A stretch of 64,000 nt of DNA from Powellomyces hirtus (taxonomy: Eukaryota > Chytridiomycota > Chytridiomycetes > Spizellomycetales > Powellomycetaceae): NCBI GenBank assembly GCA_025526995.1, contig JAHLKG010000017.1:496001-560000 (forward strand), read 5' to 3'. Both the position numbers and the translations under genes were made by a program. Positions 1 through 12,470 of the stretch are shown piece by piece. Numbering within the stretch: position 1 is the stretch's first letter; each line of letters begins with the position of its first letter. Under the pieces are notes generated by a model that was not told the origin of the DNA, made no database searches, and saw nothing but the letters and a program-made list of their open reading frames with translations.

Positions 1-1403
1 ATGCATGCTTACCAGTTTTCCAAGAAGTTGGCAATCAGCTGCTTCACTCTGGACGACATCCAGGTCCCAGAGACCAACAGTTCGATTTGCTTCAGATATG
101 CGTTTAGAATGTTTGGGGCGAAGTGCTCCATGAACATCACAGAGAAGGCTTGGTACTTCTTCTCTGGTTTGCGTCCATATCTAAGTGGGAGTCCCCAGTG
201 AGTACGAGTTCATTGAAGACCATAGCGGGTGCGACGATCGCGCTCTTCTCTTTTACCTCTCGAACAGAACGTTCAGGCAAGAGTATGCCCACTTCTTGGC
301 CTTCCACCACGGGTGCGCTTCGCGCTCCGACGGATCCTCAGGCATGCCAGGGATGCCAGCGTGAAGCGGCTTTTCGACGATCGTCACGAAAAGAGTCCCC
401 CAGGGAACCAGAGATGCAGAGCTTTGTTGGGTTTCCGACAACGAGAGCTACAAATACAAACACGTTGAATGGGCGCACTGGCTCGCAAGCAGAGAAAAAT
501 GAGATATATACCCTAATGGTGGAGTTGTACGTCTTCAAGATGGATTTGACGAGAAAGCCAGCTTCCTGCGAGTCAGACGCCACCAAGCGGGTGGCAACAG
601 CGTGGAGGATGGGAAGTCCCTGCTCAATGACAACATTTACAGCCTTGCGCTTCTCCTGTTGACCCCATCTGATTCCCTTCTGTTAGCCGCTTTGGCAGAG
701 TGAACGGTGCCACCACATATTGACTGATGCTTACTGGTAGGTCTTGACAAACTCGTAGAGAGCAGCCACTCCAGCATGGACAGACTGCTCGTCGGACGAC
801 TGAACCAGCTGCATCACTTCCGGGAGGTACTGAGGCCATCGGCCCTCAAGATGATCAGCCGAGAGCATCGATCCGAGGCAGGCAATAAGTTGCACTCTAT
901 GTGTTGTCCGATTTTAGTGTGCAGCTCCCAAAGAAATTGATTTCGCGAGTGGCTAGTACCTCAGTCTCTGTGGTAGGGCTACAATCGCTTGCAGGATGTG
1001 CTGACGCACAAACTCCTTGTCCTGCTCGTCGAGCGGATTCCCCTTTGCAACATCCCATCCTCGTTGGCAGCGGTTCTTGAAGTAGACCGCGGCTGCAGGA
1101 TATCAAGGCGTGTTGGTTTCGACTGTACATTCGCGCTCCACTAACGCCCCCCCCCCCTCATTTTGCTGACCTGCTTGTCGGACTGCTTCGTCAGCCTCCG
1201 GGGATCCCAAAATTTGCAGGACAGCAGGCAAGAAGCCAACGGACACTTCGACCTGCAAGAAGACTTAGCAAAGTCCGACAGAGACAGAGTTTTCACAAGC
1301 CAAGAGATCACACCTTCTTCAATTCCTGCTCTGCGGGAATGCGGATAGCTTCCTCCGGCCGCACCGTTGCGGAGAACAGCTGATACAAAGTGGTTACGTC
1401 CAT
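1..1403 (-). CDS. Importin-7/8-type karyopherin (NMD5/SXM1-like), N-terminal part, cut by window edge
   Basis: Importin-beta family nuclear transport receptor; family members carry ribosomal proteins and other cargo through nuclear pores using RanGTP. Spliced translation starts at ATG 1403 with MDVTTLYQLFSATVRPEEA, followed by the importin N-terminal pattern (VRQAAAVYFKNR, then EFVRQHILQAI). HEAT-like stretches follow (GRWPQYLPEVMQLV, ALYEFVKTYQ, FLVKSILKTYNSTIR), then the hallmark WWKAKKWAYSCLNVLFERYG, close to [20 protein letters not shown] of animal importin-7. Exons I placed: 1403-1314, 1252-1171, 1092-960, from 896 downward, then three more. All join in frame through GT-AG introns. The last visible exon ends at base 13 with a donor, so most of the roughly 1000-residue protein lies outside the window. 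Family is secure; the choice between importin-7/8 paralogues is not. Confidence 0.9.
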
Positions 1404-1877
1404 GCTGATTGAGGTGCTCTCCGCTATAGGCTTGAGCGGTTACGAGGAAGCTCAATTAGCCTTTAGCAAATTGGGAAAACTTGCAAAAGTGCTAAAAGAC
1501 CGCAATATAGAACGGTGACAGTTCACGTGACAAAAACAAAAATGAACGTGAACCTCTGATGAGTCAGCAGATGAGGCGCAAACCTCCGCTCCTCCTTCCC
1601 TTTTTGACATATGCTTCCACAAAGACAAAGGCACCACAAACCTTGGTAGCCAGGAGAAATAGAATGTCACTCAAAATAGGCTCGGAGAATATCATGACGT
1701 TAACCTTCAGAGATGAGACTACTCTTTGTTCGTCTACGGTACTGCAATTTCTCCAGACTTCTAAGCTGCTGTCCGCAAAATGATCGCTGTCGAGCGTTCC
1801 GGATCAATGAAGTATGCTGGATCATGTTTGATGCTGAATTCGACACCAACTGATGAAATCTTTCTAATTTGTCGGCC
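1404..1877. other. Intergenic gap between divergent genes
   Basis: This 474-bp gap separates the importin gene (minus) from the zinc-ligand gene (plus) and probably holds both promoters. I see no clear TATA box and no ORF that splices convincingly into either neighbour. An upstream exon of the plus-strand gene could still lie here, because its start at 1878 is simply the first ATG of an open frame. Confidence 0.4.
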
Positions 1878-4177
1878 ATGCGAAGCGCAAAGTCGCCAGC
1901 AGTTCAGCTTCACTTTCGCAAGCCACCAAGAAAAGACTCTTCCCCTCCCTTCAATTACGATGCGCGAAACGATCCGGCGTTACAGCACTGGTTTGCAAGA
2001 CCGGGAATACAGAAGCTGGTTCTTCCTACTGAGGTAATTTCTCGCCGCATCCAGAGTCGTGTGAACATATGGGCTAAACAACCTCCAGCTTGCAAGACCC
2101 TCCCTATGCGCCCGATGCAATACGCCAAAAGAAAGTACATGCGAGCTGTGTCAAACCCTATTTCATGACCACATACCACCTGCACCGACATTGACGCTTA
2201 ATCCGATTTCCACTGTCATCATTCACAACTCCGTCTCCGCGCCTTCCCTCGACTCGCTCACCACGCTCCTGACTGCCACCGGGCTTTTCTCTAATATTCA
2301 ATGCATGGACGTTGACCAAGTGGTCCCAACCACTGAGGAACTTCAGAAATACGAGACAATACTCTTGATAGGGAATCTTCTCGTCCCATTCTCGCCGAAA
2401 ACATTGCGGAATCCACCGGTTCCGTCATGGCACAAAATTTTGCGAAACCATTTGTCGGCGCGTCAGCCAGGTCTAGTGGTCACCCCTACAACGTTCATGT
2501 CGCCATTGACTCCTACAATGATCCACGAAGCTTTGTCTCCCGGATTGGGGCGGATAGATCCAGAAGACCATCCAATGTTAGCAGGCGTCGAGCGATTGGG
2601 AATGGAGAACTCAGTCTGGATTGTGAACGGGCGTGCACAAAAAGGGGCCGCAGTCGTTGCTCGATGGGGAAATGGTGTACCTCTCGTGGTGGTCAAAGGA
2701 AGCCTTGTCGCAATCAACATGGTGGTACTTCCAAAATATCAGAGCCATCATCGCCTCGTTGACATTTGGGGTATGTGCTCTTTCATACAAACATATCTAC
2801 GAGAAACTCAAACGATGTCTCCTTTCGCAGATCCCACACACACGGATGCCGTAACCCTTATTACCAATGCGTTACGATACGTCGCAAGTCTAGCTGAGCA
2901 ACAGAGAAGAAAGACTATATGTGATACCTGTGTAAGTTTACATGGACACCGACAGTTTGAGGACAATGCTCACTTAGCCATCTGCATTCCACTGTAGCAA
3001 ACAAGGCCATCGAGTCCCGGTCACAATGATTGGAAGACGCAGAGGCGGGTCGAACTGGAACACGCCGCAAAACGCCGCCACCGGCGGGAAATAAGATACC
3101 ATGAGAAAGTCTGGGTACGTTCTCAATCTGATATAATCATTCCTCCACGTTGTCGTTGCTTGTCCTCACATCTCCGCACCAGGCTCAATATGCAGAATCT
3201 AGTCGAATGAAATATCACACCCCAGCAACTCCACATCAGTGCGAGCTGCACGAGCACGGAGATGGCGGACCATATGACCAGCATATGTCTAAACCGCACC
3301 AAGGAGGCTTTCTCCCCCAGATCAACGTCGATTCCCCGTACAAGAGAAAAGTATGTGCGGAACATCCATCCTGCACAACCCCTTTATGGCGGCTCGTAGA
3401 TTCTCACAATTACATCATATTATAGTCCCAACCGCCAACAAGGCAGAAAGCTGACGCCCTTCCCAGATTTGCGCAACCCGAGGTATACTTGATATGTATC
3501 GGGGATTAAACATCCATTCTTGATGAGCTCTTTTTGATAACTTGTTGTAGAAAAGGCAGCGGGCCAGCCGCCCCGACACGACGGAAGCAGTTTCTCTTCC
3601 ACCTCCAGATGCTCCCTCTCGCCGCCCCCGACCGGAAGGCGCGGGGAAAGGGTCTCGTCAACCAATCAGGTCTACAACTCATGATAGCCGTGACAGCCAT
3701 GAGACAGATTCACCACCGCCAGAACCTGTTGGTACTCCATTGGAGATCTTGCATGAAGACAACGATGAAGTGGAGACTTCTGGCTCTTCTGACCCGCCGC
3801 CGAAAGCTGAGATGCAGACCTCTGGCTCTTCTGACCCACCTCCGAATGCCGGAATCCCATCTCCGAATGATGAAACGAGGACTTCTGGTGCTTCTGACCC
3901 GCCGGCGAACCCTGAGATGCAGAGCTCTGGCTCCCCTGACCCACCTGCGAATGCTGAAAGGAAGAGTTCTGGTTCTCCTGCCCCATCTCCCAATGATAAA
4001 ACGAGGACTTCTGGCGCTTCTGACTCACCTCGGAATAATGAAGCGAAGACTTCTGACTCCTTTGGCGGATCTCCGAATGATGAAATAAAGTCCTCTGGCG
4101 CTTCTGATCCCCCGCCGAATGATGAGAAGAAGATTCCTGGCTCTTCTGACCCACGCCCGAAGGAGCAGCCAGCATAG
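1878..4177 (+). CDS. Zinc-ligand protein with GATase/ThuA-like core and 14-residue SGSSDPPP repeat tail
   Basis: Function unknown. Six exons join in frame: 1878-2033, 2089-2931, 2998-3114, 3183-3350, 3426-3482 and 3551-4177, giving about 655 residues. Residues 59-73 form a C-x2-C-x7-C-x2-C cluster (LCARCNTPKESTCELC) suggesting a small zinc module. Residues about 85-325 read like a ThuA/class-I-GATase-like fold. Strand-like VIIHN and ETILLIG come first, then a GLVVTPTTF segment, then HPMLAGVE, VVARWGNGVPLVVVK and ITNALRYVA. The last three resemble a module (roughly, arWdDGvPLVAv then aLmaNALrYv) seen in uncharacterised eukaryotic proteins. TICDTC at exon 2's end may be another ligand pair. A basic KRRHRREIRY stretch follows. 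The last 130 residues are nine 14-residue repeats of type TSGSSDPPPNAEMQ, probably disordered. The first ATG and the second intron's acceptor are the weakest points. Confidence 0.65.
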
Positions 4178-5520
4178 CAAGCTTATCCACGTGTCTCCTG
4201 GTCTGAAATGTAGCATCCCACGTTCTGAATCATCTTTGGGATCTGGTTCCATAGCACTAATTTATATCCTACATTGACAATTATTCATCTTGAGCCCATG
4301 AGAAAGGCTTGTTCCTCGTCTTTATCACCCGCATGAATAACATCGTCGGCATAGAAAGAATAAGACTTCAACATAGAGCCCCGAACATACCCCATATCTC
4401 ATCCTGATCCATGGTTGCGTGTGTTTTGCTACTCAAAGATCATCATTCCCGGTGTGGGATTAGCGCGGAAACCTGATGTAGACCGCTCACACAAGATGCT
4501 ATAACGGACATAGCGAAGTTCTCCAATCATCCAATCATCCTTCAAGAGTCACAATAAACAAAGTGCTTGTCCTGGTAATACATGAAAGGATTTGTAACGC
4601 TTTGTCAATCATACAATTTGTTTCTTCGTGCTTTGAAATATTAGTATCTCATTGAGCATTCCCCATTACTACACTTACCATTACTACCTCGTGGGTGAGA
4701 AATTTCTCTAGTAGGGTAACAGCATCAAAATACATCGCACTCGACGTGCATCCCAGGCATTCGACTATCTGCAACATCAGACTGCCACGGAAATTGATTT
4801 CTTCGTCGTGGGATGGACGGCTACCACCAATGGAGCAGAACAGAGGATCAGAAACATTTCATATCTGAACGGTGGGGCCTTTCGACGATTCTGCTGTCCC
4901 AGGGCCGACAGTTTGATGTCCTGTAACAATGTGCGGGTATGTGGGAACAACATTTGCGATGGCATCCGGACCTGCGCAACTTGGAAGGGGCACTCCACCG
5001 GATGCTGAATGTAGACGATCCCGACGCCGTTGAGTAGCTGGCGGACCGGAGGGATATAAAAGACCACCGTTTTGATAGTTACCACGAGCATCACAGCCTA
5101 TAGCCGAGTGAACAACACTGAAAACCCAGCGAACACATTGGGGGATGTACAAGATTGCCAGATTCCTTTGTCGATCTGGTAACGAACGCAGAAAGCACCG
5201 TGCCAAAGAAAAAAGGAGGACAATTATGAATCGTTCCAAAACATTATGAGTCTCTTTCACGCTAATACCACCAGTGCAACCAGCAACTGACAGGACCCTG
5301 AATCAGTCCCAGATCAACACAGTCTTTGCTGCGTGGAGTAACTCGGGCAGCCTCGCTAGTTCAGATGGTTCTTCTACAAACACGGGTCATTTAACGTTAT
5401 CCTCATTGCGAGAACTTTACATGCTGCATCATAATTTCTGGGCAGTCAGTCTACGATGTCTTCTCCCTCACTGCGGCACTCCGCAAGAAAAAAAAAAAAA
5501 AACCACAAAAAAAACAAAAA
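4178..5520. other. Intergenic region, one weak minus-strand ORF
   Basis: The stretch is 1.3 kb, mostly AT-rich, and has no gene I can support. A minus-strand ORF (about 5091 to 4777, roughly 100 residues) contains the coding-like segment VKQLLNGVG-type text around 5030 and runs without a stop, but it matches nothing I know and has no clear splice partners. A poly(A)-rich stretch (5489-5521) closes the region just before the promoter cluster. Confidence 0.3.
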
Positions 5521-5528
5521 AACTCCGC

Positions 5529-5665
5529 TTGCGACTGCGCGCGCAGTCTTAACTGCGCAGCCGCAAACGCGCAGTCGCAAACGCGCAGTCGCAGGGTTTG
5601 ACATTCCTGCCCAATCAGCAATGATGCACGGGAGTGTCATGTGACTCTTTTCCGCATATAAAAGG
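5529..5665 (+). promoter_or_regulatory. GC palindrome cluster, CCAAT box and TATA box
   Basis: A perfect 13-bp inverted repeat (TTGCGACTGCGCG at 5529-5541 against its complement at 5568-5580) has a further copy of the right arm at 5582-5593. CCAATCA follows at 5611, then TATAAAAGG at 5657-5665 and a pyrimidine-rich leader. This is a good core promoter for the large coiled-coil gene downstream, which would then have a long leader or an unrecognised first exon. The next ATGs are near 5855 and 6053. The TATA environment resembles the one at 35623. Confidence 0.55.
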
Positions 5666-6419
5666 ACGCTGCTCGTTGTCTCTCCTTTCCATTTTTTTCA
5701 CCTCACTTGCAATTCCCTTCTCGACTTCCTAAACACTCACCAAGTCCGATCGTTGGAAAAACTGCAAAAAACCGTCGCGTACTTTTTTCCCCCGTGCCAT
5801 CTTGCACTTTTTCCTACGGCCGGACAGGCCCCCTTCCCGCGCACAGCATATACCGATGTGAATTACTTCTTACTGACGCAGAAGCACGCAGAGACGGCCC
5901 ATCTGAGCAATCAGCAGCGCCGACTCGGTTGGTAGTGTATATTTCGCAGTCAGTGCATCGAAAAGCAATACGCCGCTCCCCGCTTCGGTGGGTTGAGTAG
6001 CAGCCCCTCCATATTCTATGTCTCTTCCGTGATTTTTAGTCACTCTGTGATTATGGCGGTTGAGAAAAACCATGGAGAGGACATTCCGAAATTTTGCAAA
6101 ACAGTTGTGGGTCTGCGATTCGCAGGTTCCCTGGCCATGCAATATGCAAATACATACAAAAGGAAGAAAAATGTTCCAAGTTTAACCCAGCGAGCATCTT
6201 GTGAGGTTCGCGAGTGCATTCCACGCTCCCAGTATTATTCCAAAAAAAATTCTCCGTTGCTAAAAACAGAACGGGGTGTGGCTTGCCGACTGATTGACAG
6301 CGAAGTGTCTGCATGACATAAGCTGTCGGAACTCGTTAGAAAGTTCCCGTTTCCGTCATATTGCATTTAATTCCACATTTGCATCTGGCGACAACGAAGC
6401 ATGGAAACCTCAATTTCAG

Positions 6420-9400
6420 CACGGAGCGAACTGGTCAGTCCCTGTGGTGCAACGCAGCGTGTGGGAATCAGGAACTGGCTAATACAGACAATACATCGAA
6501 GCATCTGGGAAGCCACGAGCAGCTCAATGCAGATGAGAATCGCTCCTCGCTTGAGCGGGAGATCAAGAAACTCAATGGTATCATTCACTTCTGTTGAGCC
6601 GCTTGCTAAATGGTTGGGTTGTAGCTGAATCCTATATTTGAAGGGATCATTGCAAAGTCAAAAGACCAGCGCGCAGTACAACAGCTGCACGATGAAAATG
6701 GTCGCCTCAAAGTGGAACTGGAGATGCTGAGTGATCAAAAGATCCAGGTGATGGATTGGGGAGTCGAAGACGTAGATGTCATTGTACCGGCATTCTGACA
6801 TTACGTTCCATAGAATCAAGCGTTGAAAGAGAACATCCACCACTTGGTATCCAGCGCTGATCAACAACGACGCACATTAGAGGAGCGCCTAGCCATTGCC
6901 TTGAAAGAGTTGACTGATCTTCGACAATCCAGCGGCGGGAAAGCTCCAGAGGATGTCAAACCTCCACCACCGTACTCCACCGTCGAACCCGTCGTCGAGC
7001 TCACCGCAACACTCACCATCGTCCGCGCGGAAGCCCAGGCCTTGCAAACAACTGTGAAACTTCTGCGGGCGGACAAGGACAAACTGTCGGAATCGTTGGA
7101 GGACGTCTCGAAAGAACTGGCACAATTGAAAGCAGCGAGACCAGATGCTGAGAAAAAAGCGGAAAGCGCCGCGGCCGGGCAAGGTGGTGCAGCTGCTGCT
7201 GCTGCGACAGCCCGATCGTGGTGGAATCGAGGGAATGCAAGCGCGCAAGCACAGCCCGCTGCTAACCTTACCCCTGGAACAGCCTCGTTGTCTGTTTCAA
7301 CAAACTCGGTGATCGCCCCGGACGTACATGCGAGTAAAACCCCCGACGTTGAGCATCCACCTGCGCAACAGGGGCAAACTGCAGCTGGAGGAAACACCTC
7401 CAAATGGTGGCCTCGGGGTGCGGCGGCTGCCGCTGGTGGGGCTACTGCCGCCGCTCCTGCAGCTGACCAGACCAAGGAGATTGAGGCGCTGAAAAAGGAG
7501 CGCGAGGCGCTGCAAGAGCAGTTGAAGGGCATGTCCGGAGAACTTGACCGACTCCGCTCATCTCAGCCTCCGGTCGCGGCTCTGGAATACGAACACACTC
7601 AGGAGATCGCAGCCTTGAAGGCGGAGCGCGACGTTCTCAATGAGAAATTACAGAACACGCATGCAGAACTGGAACGCCTACGAACTTCTCAACCATCCGA
7701 GCACAGCACAGTTGATGTCGAAAATCAACTCAAAGCATCCCAGGACGAGGTCACCAAAATGAGGGAAACGATCACGCAGCTGACATCGCAGGCCGCCCCG
7801 ATAGCCGCTATCGCTGAAGAGTCCAAACTCCAAACACAAGCGCTGGAGGAAGCCAAAGCGCGACAAGAGCAAATGGCAGCTGAGTGTCAAGCGCTCCAGG
7901 AAAAGACTCGGGCGAGCTTACAAGAGGCCGATGCTTTGAAGCAACAGCTACAAGAAGCGGCGGTGATAACAGAACAAGAGCGGGTTCGGTGGGCCGACGA
8001 ATTGGCGAAACTTGAAGCGCAAGCGGCATCACTGAAAGAAAACCAAAGGGAGAATGCTGCAGCCAGTGAAATCGAGGAGCAAAAGCGTAAAGTGGAAGAA
8101 GAAAAGCTCGCTGTGCAACTCGAAGCGCTGACGCAGGAAACGAACTCGCTGCGCACTCGACTAGAGACGGCTTCTAGCCAGTTTGACCAAGAAAAGGCTG
8201 CTTGGACAGAGCGCGAGGAGGCAGTTGCGAACGAGAAGCAACACGTGTCAGATGAAGCTGCTGCGCTACGGACCAGATTGGAAGATCTCACCAATGATTT
8301 GGCTAAGGAGAGGGCAAATTGGACGCAGAGGGAAGAAGCTGCCGCGAAAGAAAAGCAAGACGCGGCTGAGCGCTATGACCAAGTGGCTAGCGTGCAGAAG
8401 CAGCTTGAGGATGCCATTGAAACCTCCCGGTCCGCGCAGCTCACCTTGGAAGCCAGCAAAGCGGAGAAGGAAACGCTGCAAGGCGAGATCAACGCGCTAA
8501 AAGAGCTCGCGGACAGAACCAATCAGGAGTGTCTTGTTCTTCGAGCTGCAGCAGCGCAGAGCGGCTCTTCCCAGAGTGAAAGTGCTCAAGAGTTGGTATC
8601 GCTACGGGATGTGCTGGAAGCGAGGGACAAGGAGCTCGCAGAGTCTAAACAGACCGCTGCCAACCTTTTAGAGCAATCTGAGAGCCGTTACTCCGCCGCC
8701 GAGAAAGAATGGGAGGAGAAAATCACTGAGGCAGTCAAAGTCGTGCGCTTAGATCTGGCAAAATGTCAAGAAGAACTCTCGCAGGCTCACTCGCAAATTG
8801 ATACTCTCAAAGCCGAGAAATCCCACCGCCACCCAGAACAGCACCGTCCGGAAGACAGTCCAGAATTTCTGAGCATGAAAGTCAACCACCAGATTGAGAT
8901 CTCCAGATTAGTTGAAGAGCACCAGCAAGCTTCAAAGCTCGCTGAGCAGAACGTGGCGGACCGTCTTGCGGAATCCCAGCAAGCGCTAAAAGCGGACTTT
9001 GACCAAAAACTGATGCAGCAGGTTGCTGCAGTTGAGACGAGATTGAGAGAACATCACAACGAAGAGCTCAAGAACGTATCATCCAGCAACACGGATCAGG
9101 ATACCGTACACAAAGAGGAAATCGCCAGACTGAGTGCAGATTTTGAGCGGAAGCTTACAGAGCAGGTCGCGGTCGTGGAAAGCCGACTGAGGGAAGAGCA
9201 CGCTGAAGCTCTGCGGAGAGAGATTGACTCCAAATTAGGCGAATTGACAGCGCAGAAAGACAACGCACACAAAGAGGAGATCTCTAAACTGAACGCGGAT
9301 TTTGAGCACAAATTGACTGAGCAGGTGGCGGCGGTGGAAACCCGACTCAGGGAGGAGCACACTGAAGCCCTGCGACAGGAGATCGACAGGAACGCTGGCG

Positions 9401-12090
9401 AACTAGCAGCCCAGAAAGACAATACGCATAAAGAGGAAATCGCCAGACTGAATGCAAATTTCGAACGTGAGCTTACGGAGCAAGTTGCCGCAGTCGAGGC
9501 ACGGCTAAAGGAAGAACACGCTGAGGCTCTGCGGAAAGAGGTTGACAACAAGGCAGGCGAGCTGACTGCGCAGAAAGACGACGCTCACAAGGAGGAGATT
9601 GCCAAGCTGAACGCGCATTTTGAGGGCAAGCTGATTGAGCAAGTGGCCGCGGTGGAAGCACGGCTGAAGGAAGTGCATGCTGATGCTTTGCGAAAAGAGG
9701 TTGACAACAAGGCAGGCGAGCTAACTGCGCAGAAAGACGACGCTCACAGGGAGGAGATTGCCAACCTGAACGCGCATTTCGAGGGAAGATTGATCGAGCA
9801 AGTGGCTGCGGTGGAAGCACGGCTGAAGGAAGAGCATTCTGAAGCTCTTCGACAAGCGGTATCCAGCAAAGAAAAAGAGCTGAAGAGCTCTTTGGAAAAG
9901 TCCGTGTCGGAGATTAACCATAACTGGGAACAGAAGCTTGCGGAACGATTGGCGGAAGCGGAGAAGGCAGTCCGTGCATCCGCCGAGGAAGATAAGCAAA
10001 AGGCACTGGCCGCTGCGAAGGAAGAGAAATCTCGAGAAGAGACAGCTCATCGCGACGCTATTGCTAGCAAGGATACACAGATTGCTACACTGACTTCGAA
10101 GGCGGCTGAGGCGAAGGAAGAGAAATCTCGAGAAGAGACAGCTCATCGCGACGCTATTGCTAGCAAGGATACACAGATTGCTACACTGACTTCGAAGGCG
10201 GCTGAGGAGCATGCTAAGCATGCAAGCAGCGAAGCTGCGCTCAAAGAGCGCATAAAACAACTTGAGATAACGGCCGCAACTGCTGAACAACGCTCATCTG
10301 CAGGCGTTGATGAAAAACTCGCCAAATACAAAGCCGAGCTAGATGAGAAACTCAAACGTGACAAAGCTGAGGTTGAAGAAAAAGTGAAGAAGGAGCAGAA
10401 GGAGAAACAAAAAGTCGCGGGTGAATTCGAGACACATAAAAAAGCTGCGGTGGAGTTGCAAAAACGACTCGAGAAGGAGATCATTTCCAAAGGCGAGGAA
10501 CTCGGCAGCTGCATGCGGAAAATGAAGGCTGTTGAAACCGAGCTCGCGACAATCAAGACTGAGAGCACGAAACAGCTGGAAGAGCATAGAGTGCAGTCGG
10601 CCAGCACGATCAAGCAGCTCGAGGATAAGCTGGCCAGCACAACCAAGCATCTCGAAGACAAACTAGCGAGCACATCTCGACAACTAGAAGAGAGATCGCG
10701 GGAGCTGGAAAAGCTTCGACAAGGCGAAACCCAAAACCGCGAAGAAATTCAACCGCTCAAGGAACAACTCGCCACCCTCCAGTCCCAACACAACGTCATG
10801 ACCGGCGAGCTAGAAGTCGTGCGGGCGTCACTGGAACGATCCGTGAAGACCGTGCAAGAGCGCGATGAGACCTGCAAGAAGCTGAAACAGCGAGTAGACG
10901 AGTTGCAGAACGTCGAAGCCTCGCTGAAGAAAGCAAACGCTCGGATTGAGAAAGAGCGGGAGGACACAGCCGCGCAGATTGCGCCGCTTGCAGCGCGCAT
11001 CAAGGACTTGGAGGCCAAGGAAGAGGAGCGTGTACAACAGCTGCAGAAAGCAGAAGAGGAGCTCGATTCGAAAATGAAAAGTCTAATGGAACAGAAAGCG
11101 ACCATGGAGGCTGAGAATGAGGAGCTTGTGCGGAAGGGAAGACAAGCCGAAAACGATATGAAGATTTTGGAGCGCAAAAGTGCCCAGATTGTAAGCCCAA
11201 ACGCCAATTCTTCCCTTGTGGTGTCCTTCAAAAGCTCATGTCTTTCCCAGGTGAAGGATCTGCAGAAGCAGCTGGCAAAGGAGCGGAAGCAAAGGGAGCT
11301 CCACGAGGATGCGGACGCCCAAGGTGCAATATCCAGCTTCACCTCGCAAACCCTGATAAAAATGCTAAGTTTTTTGATCAACAGGTCCAACCGCAGAGGA
11401 GCGGTCACCGTCAACGAAAAACAGCAATATGGATCTGAGTGGGAAGGTCAGGACACCAGAGGGAGTGGGAGCGCCGAAAGTCGAGAGGGTAAACCTTTTC
11501 GCTGTCTTCTCCTCGCGGGGACAGAGTGCAGTCATTGACACTTTTCTGGTTTCCAGCTCACCGACGATCTGATCAACTTGGCGCAACACAATGAAGCTTT
11601 GAACAAGCGCGCCAAATACCAAGACGAAGAGGTAGATATGCTCATTTGTTTCATTTCAATCTCCTCTCCGAATGTCGCTAAACCTCCTCTGAACGCCCAC
11701 CCAGATTCGGCAAGCCCAAGAACGGATACAGCGCCTGGCGGAAGAGTTGGAGCAAAAGTCCAGTGTCATCCGGCAATACGCCCTTCGCGACCATGCACAG
11801 ACACTTCAACCGGATGAGAAACCGAAAACGCAGGTTTTCAATCTGAATATCCTGTCGAGCAATTCGGCCATGCAAAAAATGGATCCGGTGACACTGGCGC
11901 AAATAAACACCAAGATGCAGAAGCTGTTAGAGGTGTGTACTTTCTCTGACTATTTCATCTAGCGAAATGTTTGGTTAATCATTGCTGACTGTATCAGGAA
12001 CTAACGACAAAAATGATGGGGATGGAGGAACGTCTGAAGAAGTTTGAAGGAGGAGTACAGGGAGGAGTTCAAGGAGGGCTTCGTGTGTAA
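6420..12090 (+). CDS. Giant coiled-coil protein, CCDC186/CCCP-1-like C terminus (Golgi/vesicle tether candidate)
   Basis: A roughly 1,650-residue, almost wholly coiled-coil protein. Family relatives CCDC186 and worm CCCP-1 act at the trans-Golgi in dense-core vesicle formation as RAB2 partners. Exons: from acceptor 6419 (SSLEREIKKLN), a short exon near 6650-6750, the huge exon 6814-11190, then five short exons ending KMMGMEERLKKFEGG and TAA at 12090. The evidence for the family is the tail: EQKSSVIRQYALRDHAQ followed by TLAQINTKMQKLLEELTTK aligns with the CCDC186 end (KSKIIQNYILREE, then LEINRKLQAVLEDT). N-terminal oddities are a PPPPY motif (about residue 110) and two separated copies of S-[RK]-W-W-x-R-G within Ala-rich linkers. 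The initiator exon is unresolved: the first frame lacks an ATG and begins at a splice acceptor. A tropomyosin-like or golgin identity without this orthology remains possible. Confidence 0.6.
9112..9906 (+). repeat. Five 159-bp (53-residue) coiled-coil repeats inside the large CDS
   Basis: Units begin with K/R-E-E-I at 9112, 9271, 9430, 9589 and 9748, an exact 159-bp period. Each unit reads approximately KEEIAKLNAxFExKL, then TEQVAAVEARLKEEHAEAL, then a linker ending GELTAQKDxAH. The last two units are closest to each other. The period equals six heptads plus one hendecad. Confidence 0.9.
10015..10206 (+). repeat. Perfect 96-bp tandem duplication in the coiled coil
   Basis: Bases 10015-10110 are repeated at 10111-10206 with no difference I can find. 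Each copy encodes 32 residues beginning AKEEKSREETAHRD. The identity at synonymous sites points to a recent duplication or an assembly artefact. Confidence 0.9.
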
Positions 12091-12470
12091 AATATGTTTG
12101 AGTTCTTAATAGATATCTGTTTCATTCCGTGACGTGGCAAGCTAACTCACGACGATGTACTAATACATCGGAACGAAATTGACGGCATGATCTCCGCTGC
12201 TTACGAGGCAGCTGACGCGATCGTGGCAGCGGTTGAAACACTGCACCGCCACCCGTTATGACCGCAACCCCGCCTCTCAAAACACATCGTCCTTCTCCTT
12301 TTTGTTCCAAAAACAAACTCACACAATCCGCACACACTATCTCAGTACTTCACCTCCAAGCCCATTCAACACCCGCCCTCCAGTTTACATTCGCCTTGCG
12401 ATAATTGTCCGACACCATTCCAAACTACACCCCTCTCACACCTTCCTCCGGAACAACCACCAACACCACC

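Noticed and set aside
2932..2977. 46-nt intron giving a CSKQGH zinc-like motif in the second gene
   Set aside because: The alternative acceptor at 2997 gives a 66-nt intron of normal size and keeps an open, well-composed frame through four further exons, whereas this one stops after 39 codons.
3740..4190. Long minus-strand frames opposite the SGSSDPPP repeats
   Set aside because: They are antisense images of a repeated coding sequence with period 42 bp, which keeps other frames open.
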